A stretch of 29,636 bases of DNA from an uncultured Chitinophagaceae bacterium (GTDB lineage Bacteria; Bacteroidota; Bacteroidia; Chitinophagales; Chitinophagaceae). This document shows, piece by piece, positions 23,470 to 29,636 of this stretch (position 1 is its first letter; each line of letters opens with the position of its first letter). The position numbers were made by a program, and so were the translations under genes. The notes below the pieces were generated by a model that made no database searches, was not told the DNA's origin, and saw only the letters and a list, made by a program, of their open reading frames with translations. The stretch is from assembly GCA_937919945.1 (NCBI GenBank), contig CALESY010000029.1:1-29636 (forward strand), written 5' to 3'.

Positions 23470-23498
23470 CAAATATAATTAAAAATCTATTAATTCAA
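23470..23498 (-). promoter_or_regulatory. Complete Bacteroidota promoter for the sensor kinase
   Basis: On the minus strand TTG (23498-23496) and TATATTTG (23477-23470) are 18 bases apart, matching the TTG/TAnnTTTG consensus. The kinase ATG lies 87 bases downstream. It is back to back with the rpe promoter. Confidence 0.6.
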
Positions 23499-23521
23499 GT
23501 TTCTTGTAATGTTTTGCCGCT

Positions 23522-23549
23522 TTGCCGCAACGATAATTACATACCTTTG
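23522..23549 (+). promoter_or_regulatory. Complete Bacteroidota promoter for rpe
   Basis: TTG (23522-23524) and TACCTTTG (23542-23549), 17 bases apart, precede the rpe ATG by 22 bases. It probably drives rpe and the TonB receptor gene behind it. Confidence 0.6.
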
Positions 23550-23571
23550 CAGCACAAATTCAATGTAGTAT

Positions 23572-24225
23572 ATGCCAATTATTGCGCCCTCAATGCTTTC
23601 TGCCGATTTCCTGAACCTTGGCAGGGATATAGAAATGGTAAATAACAGCGAGGCCGACTGGTTTCACCTGGATGTAATGGACGGACGTTTTGTTCCCAAC
23701 ATCAGCTATGGTATGCCCATCATAGCACAAATGAAAAAGCTGGCGAAAAAGACGATGGACGTGCATCTGATGATTGTTGAACCTGAGAAATATTTCGAAG
23801 ACTTTAAAAAAGCAGGAGCGGATATACTGACGGTACACTACGAGGCCAGTACGCACTTGCACCGTAGCCTGCAAGCCATCAAAGCATTGGGCATGAAAGC
23901 GGGCGTATCGCTGAACCCCCATACACCGGTAAGTGTGTTGGAAGACATCATTACCGAAATAGACCTAGTGCTGATAATGAGTGTTAACCCCGGCTTTGGA
24001 GGACAGAAATTTATACAACAGGCAGTTAATAAAATAAGCAAAGTAAAAGCCATGATAAATGAAGCAGGTTGCAATACACTGATAGAAGTAGACGGTGGTG
24101 TAACGCTTGACAATGCCGGTATGTTGATAGCAGCAGGCGCCGACGCACTCGTAGCTGGCAATACTGTATTTTCATCGGCAGACCCTGCAGATACTATAAA
24201 AAAGCTGAAACAGGCTGGAAAATAA
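23572..24225 (+). CDS. rpe: Ribulose-phosphate 3-epimerase
   Basis: The 217-residue product interconverts ribulose 5-phosphate and xylulose 5-phosphate in the pentose phosphate pathway, in the cytosol. It is a full-length TIM barrel: IAPSMLSADF at the start, HLDVMDGRFVPN with metal ligand His32 and catalytic Asp34, MDVHLMIVEP with His65, MSVNPGFGGQKF for phosphate binding, and EVDGGV with catalytic Asp174. Length and motifs match the family with nothing missing. It has its own promoter and is followed after 31 bases by a TonB-dependent receptor, with which it probably shares a transcript. Confidence 0.96.
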   Translation: MPIIAPSMLSADFLNLGRDIEMVNNSEADWFHLDVMDGRFVPNISYGMPIIAQMKKLAKKTMDVHLMIVEPEKYFEDFKKAGADILTVHYEASTHLHRSLQAIKALGMKAGVSLNPHTPVSVLEDIITEIDLVLIMSVNPGFGGQKFIQQAVNKISKVKAMINEAGCNTLIEVDGGVTLDNAGMLIAAGADALVAGNTVFSSADPADTIKKLKQAGK

Positions 24226-24256
24226 ATGTATCTTTTAAGCGTTATAGATACCAAAT

Positions 24257-26707
24257 ATGTCCCCCAACCGCATTGTACTTTCTGCCATACTGATACTGGC
24301 ATCCATATATACACAAGCACAGCAAGCCACCATTAGGGGCAGGGTTACAGACAATCGTGGCAGGGCATTGGAAGCAGCTACTGTAGCCATTGAGGGTACA
24401 AGCATTGGAACGAACACAGACGGTAAAGGCAACTATAACCTATCATTGCCTGCGGGCGAAAATATCGTAGCTGTCTTTTCATTTAATGGCTATACAGTAC
24501 GCAAAGACACACTCTCTTTACTGCCAAGTGAAACACGCGAAATAAATGTACGCCTTACAAGGGTTGATAAAGAGCTGAAAGGCGTTACAGTAAAAGGCGA
24601 CCGCAATACAGACTTAAATACCATTGGCTTAGACCCCAATAAATCTGTATTACTGCCCGGTGGCAACTTTGGCGATGGTATAGAGGCAATGATTAAAACA
24701 TTGGTGGGCAGCAACAACGAGCTTACTTCTCAATACAATGTACGTGGTGGTAACTTTGATGAAAACTTGGTATACGTAAATGACTTTGAAATTTATCGTC
24801 CGTTTCTTACCCGTAGTGGTCAGCAAGAGGGTATGAGTTTTGTGAACGCGGATCTGGCATCAGGTGTCAACTTTTCGGTGGGTGGTTTTCAGAGCAAGTA
24901 TGGCGATAAGATGAGCAGTGTGCTGGATGTTACCTACAAACGCCCTAAAGAGTTTGGTGGCAGGGCAGTAGCCAGCCTGTTGGGTGCAAGCATAGCACTG
25001 GAAGGTGCAAGTAAAAACCAGAAGCTCACCTACCTTGTAGGTGTACGTCACAAAAGCAACCAATACCTGTTGCGCTCTCAGCCAGTTAAAGGCATTTATA
25101 ATCCGTCTTTTACAGATGCGCAGGCATTGGTTAATTATCGTTTTAGTGATAAATGGGAAATAGAAGCTATAGGTAACTATGCACGCAACCGATTCAATTT
25201 TATACCTGAAGAAGCAACCAGCAGCTTCGGGCTTATCAACAAAGCATTTCAGTTGCGTATGTTTTATGAAGGTGGTGAGATAGACCAGTTCGACTCTCGC
25301 TTTGGTGGCTTGTCAACAACCTTTCGCCCAAACGATAAGCTGAAACTGAAGCTATTGGCATCAGGGTTTCAAACCAATGAAAAGGAAACTTACGACATCA
25401 TAGGTGAGTATCTGCTGGGCGAACTGGAAACAGACCTTGGCAAAGAAAACTTCGGGCAGGTAAAAACCTATTTGGGTACCGGTGTGATACACAACTACGC
25501 GCGCAACTACCTGAAAGTAAATGTAGGCAATGCCGCGCATAGAGGCTCGTACAGTGCCAACCTGCACTTTTTACAATGGGGTGTAGATGCTAATATTACC
25601 AATATTGAAGACAAGCTATACGAGTGGGAACGCAGAGATTCTGCAGGCTTTACACAACCCTATAATCCCAACAAACTGGAACTGACACGCTTCTATCGCT
25701 CAGCTACTACGCTTAACTATATGCGTTATGCGGGCTTCCTGCAAGATAATTTCCGCTTCAACGATTCGCTCGACCTGACTATATCGCTGGGTGTACGTTT
25801 TAACTATAATACGCTGAATAATGAATTTCTTGTCAGCCCGCGTATGCAGGTATCGTACAAGCCAAAGTGGAAGAACGATGTAGTGTTCAAGCTATCGGGC
25901 GGCTTGTATCAGCAACCACCTTTTTATCGCGAAATGCGCGACCTTAATGGTAATGTAAATACTAACCTGAAAGCGCAGAAATCTTACCACGCAGTTGCAG
26001 GGCTCGACTACAACTTCAAAGCATGGGACAGGCCTTTTAAAATGACCACCGAACTATACTACAAAGGCATGTGGGATATTGTACCGTATGAGTATGATAA
26101 TGTCCGCATACGCTACTTCGGGCAAAACAGCGCGGTAGGCTATGCAGCAGGTGGCGAGGTGCGGCTGTATGGCGATATAGTAAAAGATGCTACATCGTGG
26201 ATAAGTGTAGGTGTGATGAAGAGTATGGAAGATGTGCAGAACGACAAGATAGTATTGAAGGGTGCAAACGGCAATGATAGTGCTACCATAACACCCGGCT
26301 ACATACCACGCCCTACAGACCAACGCCTTATGCTGGGCATGTATTTTGAAGACTACTTCCCTAAATGGAAGAATTTTAAAATGCACCTGAACCTGATGTA
26401 TGCAACAGGCTTGCCATTTGGCCCGCCCGATGCTAACAGGTATGGAGATACACTACGCCTGCCCGATTACCGTAGGGTAGATATAGGCTTCAGCACACTG
26501 ATACTGAAGGGCAGCAAGCACCCCCACAGTAAAGTGTGGAGCAGTGTAAAGAACGCATGGTTCAGCTTAGAAGTTTTTAACCTGTTAGGCATACAAAACA
26601 CCCTCTCTTACACATGGGTACAAGACCAGAGCAGCGGCAAAACATTTGCCGTACCCAACCGCCTGACGGCCAGGCTCATAAACGTGAAGCTGGTGGTGGA
26701 TTTCTGA
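24257..26707 (+). CDS. TonB-dependent receptor
   Basis: The 816-residue product begins with a signal peptide (MSPNRIVLSAILILASIYTQ, cleavage near AQQ). A carboxypeptidase-regulatory-like domain (about 25-112, IRGRVTDNRGRALEAATVAI) follows, then a plug (about 115-225, with SQYNVRGGNFDENLVYVNDF) and a long outer-membrane barrel ending in the strand ARLINVKLVVDF with terminal Phe. It should take up an unknown ligand through TonB. It has no STN domain and no nearby SusD-type partner, so it is not a standard SusCD polysaccharide system. It lies 31 bases behind rpe and ahead of a strong terminator, so the two form a likely two-gene operon; no functional link between them is visible. It is only distantly similar to the receptor at 18570. 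Confidence 0.92.
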   Translation: MSPNRIVLSAILILASIYTQAQQATIRGRVTDNRGRALEAATVAIEGTSIGTNTDGKGNYNLSLPAGENIVAVFSFNGYTVRKDTLSLLPSETREINVRLTRVDKELKGVTVKGDRNTDLNTIGLDPNKSVLLPGGNFGDGIEAMIKTLVGSNNELTSQYNVRGGNFDENLVYVNDFEIYRPFLTRSGQQEGMSFVNADLASGVNFSVGGFQSKYGDKMSSVLDVTYKRPKEFGGRAVASLLGASIALEGASKNQKLTYLVGVRHKSNQYLLRSQPVKGIYNPSFTDAQALVNYRFSDKWEIEAIGNYARNRFNFIPEEATSSFGLINKAFQLRMFYEGGEIDQFDSRFGGLSTTFRPNDKLKLKLLASGFQTNEKETYDIIGEYLLGELETDLGKENFGQVKTYLGTGVIHNYARNYLKVNVGNAAHRGSYSANLHFLQWGVDANITNIEDKLYEWERRDSAGFTQPYNPNKLELTRFYRSATTLNYMRYAGFLQDNFRFNDSLDLTISLGVRFNYNTLNNEFLVSPRMQVSYKPKWKNDVVFKLSGGLYQQPPFYREMRDLNGNVNTNLKAQKSYHAVAGLDYNFKAWDRPFKMTTELYYKGMWDIVPYEYDNVRIRYFGQNSAVGYAAGGEVRLYGDIVKDATSWISVGVMKSMEDVQNDKIVLKGANGNDSATITPGYIPRPTDQRLMLGMYFEDYFPKWKNFKMHLNLMYATGLPFGPPDANRYGDTLRLPDYRRVDIGFSTLILKGSKHPHSKVWSSVKNAWFSLEVFNLLGIQNTLSYTWVQDQSSGKTFAVPNRLTARLINVKLVVDF

Positions 26708-26734
26708 CGCAACAAATAATACCTACCATATTAC

Positions 26735-26760
26735 AAGCGGCTTATTGAGCCGCTTTTTTA
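26735..26760 (+). terminator. Rho-independent terminator
   Basis: AAGCGGCT (26735-26742) pairs perfectly with AGCCGCTT (26748-26755) around a 5-base loop, followed by a T-run to 26759. It lies 27 bases after the TonB receptor stop codon and should end the rpe operon transcript. Confidence 0.85.
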
Positions 26761-26824
26761 ATGCTTGTTTAATACTATGTGTAGCCATTATTGGTTAGTT
26801 TTATATTATTCTAAATGTCCATTT

Positions 26825-29636
26825 ATGAAAAGAATTACCTGTACAATCCTGTGTACACTGCTATCATTCATTGCAATATCACAAAATCAAGTTCTGAATG
26901 GCAGCTTCGAGAATTATTCAAATTGCCCTGCAAATTATAGTCAATTAGCAAACTGCACAGGCTGGAGGCAATACACAGGGGGGACGTCCGACTATTTCAA
27001 CACATGTGCTACAACTTCAACAGTACGAGTGCCGGCCAACAGTCTTGGTTACCAAGTACCGGCACATGGCAATGCCTATGCGGGTTTGATAGATTATGCC
27101 CCCGGAACTTACAAAGAATATATTGCAGGGTTCATTGTACCTCTGACAATAGGTATGACGTATGAAGTGTCCATGTCTGTATCACTCTCAAATTTTTCTG
27201 GCTATACCATAAATGACCTAGGGGTTTGGTTTTACGATAATGGGCCAACATCTATAGGTGGCACTGCAGGGTTAACGGTTACTCCGCAGATTTCTTATAC
27301 ATCTTTGGGCACTGTTACCGATACTAATACTTGGGTAAGGGTTAGGGCATTATTTACTGCTGATTCAGCGTATGATAATATCGTTATCGGTGGCTTTGGC
27401 AGTGCAACGCCAGGTACTACCGGGCATGGTTCGGGTGTAGGTGCCGGTTATGCATATTACTATATCGATTCTGTAGTGATACGCAAACCTACTGGTATAG
27501 AGAATCTGTATCTGGATAGTTTGATATGTGCGGGTGATACATTTAACGTGCCTTATGTAGTAAACGGGTATGTGACTTTTAATACAGGTAATATTTTTCG
27601 CGTGCAACTGAGTAACAGTAGCGGGTCCTTCTCCAGCGGCACCAGTATAATAGGTACCAGAACTGCAACTACCTCAGGAAACATTCAATGTGTTGTGCCA
27701 TCCAGCATCACACCAGGCAATAATTATCGGTTAAGAATATTGGCAACTAATACTTCCGACACTTCGCATCAAAGCTATTATTCCATCAGCATAGGCAATG
27801 TACGTCCTGTTGTAAGTTGCAGCAGCAATGCGCCTGTATGTGCAGGGCAGGCATTGCAAATGAGTGCTGTTACTACACCATCATCCGGCATCAACTACAG
27901 ATGGATGGGCCCCAATAATTATAACAGTATGGCTCAAAACCCGCTTATCAGTTCTTTCGCTTTAAATATGGCAGGAGATTATGTAGTTACTGCACGGCTA
28001 TTCGGTTGCATAAGCAAAGACACAACAACCGTTACTGCCATTACTGCACAATACATCAATGCAATGGCTTCTAATCCTCCATGCATCAGTGATACACTGC
28101 GTTTGTATGCCATTGCCAATGGCTCACCTACCGCATTCAGTTGGACAGGCCCTTCAGGGTTTACATCTTCGGCAAGAGATACCTTCATGCCCAATAGCAC
28201 ATCTGCTTATAATGGTAATTATATTTTGACTGTTAACTACGGCAGTTGTTCGTTTTCAGATACTGTAAACGTTTTTGTACAACCCCATGCTACGGGCCGC
28301 ACCATAAGCAGCAATACGCCTTTGTGTCCGGGAGATACCTTGAGGCTGTCAGCAACCAGCGTAACCAGTGGCGTTTCTTATGGATGGACAGGGCCTAATG
28401 GTTTTACTGCATTTGTTCAAAATCCTTCATTAGCCAATGTATCAAGCTTGTCTGCTGGAAACTATGTTGCATATACTAATTTGAATGGTTGTATCAGTAG
28501 AGACACCACAATAGTTGTTATCAACCCATCCCCGACAGCCATTATTGCCACTGCTACCACCCCCATCTGCGAGCGCGACACTATGCGTTTGTTCAGCACT
28601 AACAGCAGTACAGTTGTTACATGGGCTTGGACAGGACCGGGTAGTTATACTGCCTCTACTCAAAACCCTGTAAGGGTTAGCAGCACACCATCCATGAGTG
28701 GCGACTATATCATTACCGCTACCAACAGCTTTAGCTGTACGGCAAAAGATACGGTTACTGTTCTGGTAAAACCACTGCCTGCCAACTTCAATGCTACAGC
28801 AGGTACTATTTGCGAGGGTAGTACGTTGTTTCTTACGGGCAATTCTACCTCTACAGGTGTTACTTGGAGTTGGATAGGCCCTAATAGCTTTACCAGCACC
28901 TTGCAAAACCCTAATATACCGTTGGCTACTACTGCTGCCTCGGGGGCATATATCCTCACTGCTACGCTCAACGGTTGTTCGGATAAAGACACAGCTTTCG
29001 GTACAGTATTCCCCATACCCGCTACACCCGTACCATCTGCCAACATACCCGTGTGCACAGGGCAAGATTTGAAGCTGACGGCTACCAATATAAACGGTGC
29101 GTCTTTCTTGTGGACAAGCACAACGGGTTATTCATCTGCCTTGCAAAACCCGATTCTCTCTACTGCTACAACTGCCATGGCTGGCAAATATTATGTACAG
29201 GCTACAGCTAATGGTTGCACATCGGGTATAGATAGTGTTACAGTTACCGTGAACCCCGCACCCGTTATCAATATGTACCCCAGCCCTAATGATAGCATCT
29301 GTCAGGGGGCTACACTTACTTTTGTATCAAGCCAAAGCAATGCAGGTAGTGCTTTTCAACGTACTTGGTATAGGAACAACAACCCCATCACCGGTGCAAA
29401 CGGTGTGAATTATGTTACGACTGCTGCTATTGATAGCGATGTGTATTATGTAAGCCTGACAGGTGGTAATTGTGCTGAGCCATTTACAGATACCAGCAGC
29501 CGGATACTTATCAGGGTGTTTCCATGGCTTGCACCCAAAGTAAGCATCACTGCCAACCCCACTACTACCGTACCCAGCGGCACGATGATTAATTTTACCG
29601 CTACACCAACCAATGGTGGCAATAACCCCACTTATC
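26825..29636 (+). CDS. Large secreted protein with tandem Ig-like repeats (runs off right edge)
   Basis: An open frame starts at the ATG at 26825 and reads without a stop to the window end, 937 codons. It begins with a signal peptide (MKRITCTILCTLLSFIAISQ). An N-terminal domain of about 220 residues follows, with NGSFE, GWRQY and DLGVWFYDNGP motifs, closely matching the protein at the left edge. After a connecting beta domain come six tandem Ig/PKD-like units of about 80 residues (from about residue 330), each with a PxCxGD-type cysteine, a central WTGP motif and a second cysteine in a GCxxKD motif. A different repeat type starts at about residue 815. Such proteins are exported by T9SS and act as adhesins or gliding-surface proteins; the C-terminal sorting domain would lie beyond the window (inference). 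Each unit's two cysteines may form a disulfide. Confidence 0.88.
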   Translation, partial: MKRITCTILCTLLSFIAISQNQVLNGSFENYSNCPANYSQLANCTGWRQYTGGTSDYFNTCATTSTVRVPANSLGYQVPAHGNAYAGLIDYAPGTYKEYIAGFIVPLTIGMTYEVSMSVSLSNFSGYTINDLGVWFYDNGPTSIGGTAGLTVTPQISYTSLGTVTDTNTWVRVRALFTADSAYDNIVIGGFGSATPGTTGHGSGVGAGYAYYYIDSVVIRKPTGIENLYLDSLICAGDTFNVPYVVNGYVTFNTGNIFRVQLSNSSGSFSSGTSIIGTRTATTSGNIQCVVPSSITPGNNYRLRILATNTSDTSHQSYYSISIGNVRPVVSCSSNAPVCAGQALQMSAVTTPSSGINYRWMGPNNYNSMAQNPLISSFALNMAGDYVVTARLFGCISKDTTTVTAITAQYINAMASNPPCISDTLRLYAIANGSPTAFSWTGPSGFTSSARDTFMPNSTSAYNGNYILTVNYGSCSFSDTVNVFVQPHATGRTISSNTPLCPGDTLRLSATSVTSGVSYGWTGPNGFTAFVQNPSLANVSSLSAGNYVAYTNLNGCISRDTTIVVINPSPTAIIATATTPICERDTMRLFSTNSSTVVTWAWTGPGSYTASTQNPVRVSSTPSMSGDYIITATNSFSCTAKDTVTVLVKPLPANFNATAGTICEGSTLFLTGNSTSTGVTWSWIGPNSFTSTLQNPNIPLATTAASGAYILTATLNGCSDKDTAFGTVFPIPATPVPSANIPVCTGQDLKLTATNINGASFLWTSTTGYSSALQNPILSTATTAMAGKYYVQATANGCTSGIDSVTVTVNPAPVINMYPSPNDSICQGATLTFVSSQSNAGSAFQRTWYRNNNPITGANGVNYVTTAAIDSDVYYVSLTGGNCAEPFTDTSSRILIRVFPWLAPKVSITANPTTTVPSGTMINFTATPTNGGNNPTY
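27815..29260 (+). repeat. Six tandem Ig-like units of about 240 bases
   Basis: Units of about 80 codons begin near 27815, 28059, 28296, 28541, 28784 and 29026. Shared marks are a cysteine about 8-10 residues in, W[TI]GP (rarely WTS) about 20 residues later, an QNP motif, a GxYxxTA strand and a second cysteine near the end. The copies are well diverged at DNA level. Confidence 0.8.

Noticed and set aside
28442..29121. Minus-strand frames opposite the Ig-like repeats
   Set aside because: The plus-strand frame is continuous with signal peptide and repeats; the antisense frames have no such marks.

Overview
The window looks like a chromosomal segment of a Bacteroidota bacterium, probably of the Chitinophagales/Chitinophagaceae type (inference). 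The signs are promoter boxes of the TAnnTTTG type, few Shine-Dalgarno sites, a FecI/FecR pair with a DUF4974-like FecR tail, large outer-membrane receptors with carboxypeptidase-regulatory plugs, a type IX secretion (T9SS) sorting domain, Ig-like repeat surface proteins and a Thermus-like isocitrate dehydrogenase. No tRNA, rRNA, CRISPR or insertion sequence was seen.

Layout: (1) 1-742, minus: start of a large surface protein that runs off the left edge. (2) 0.8-1.65 kb: two small unknown genes. (3) 1.85-4.56 kb, plus: a secreted ELWxxDGT-type protein with a T9SS tail, then an ECF sigma factor with a four-helix membrane partner. (4) 4.55-7.9 kb, minus: a tight operon of isocitrate dehydrogenase, a DUF6671-like zinc-ribbon protein and a Sua5/TsaC tRNA-modification enzyme. 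(5) 8.1-13.5 kb: envelope genes, including a periplasmic protein, a TPR lipoprotein, a rhomboid protease with a long N-terminal extension, a small beta-barrel protein and a secreted protein with a periodic cysteine tail. (6) 13.7-21.7 kb, plus: the most unusual locus, described below. (7) 21.7-23.4 kb, minus: hybrid sensor kinase. (8) 23.5-26.7 kb, plus: rpe and a TonB-dependent receptor. (9) 26.8 kb to the right edge, plus: a second large surface protein paralogous to the one at the left edge.

The 13.7-21.7 kb locus encodes a FecI-type sigma factor, a FecR anti-sigma factor, a protein joining an STN signalling domain to a regular 16-residue repeat array, a second protein with the same repeat, a TonB-dependent receptor and a GIN-domain lipoprotein. 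Three transcription units in it (sigma factor, second repeat protein, receptor) are each preceded by the same bipartite sequence TAGGGGTA-N13-TTGTC with identical spacing. I read this as the promoter recognised by the locus's own sigma factor. That suggests an autoregulated cell-surface signalling regulon in which a repeat protein, and not a TonB receptor, carries the STN domain.
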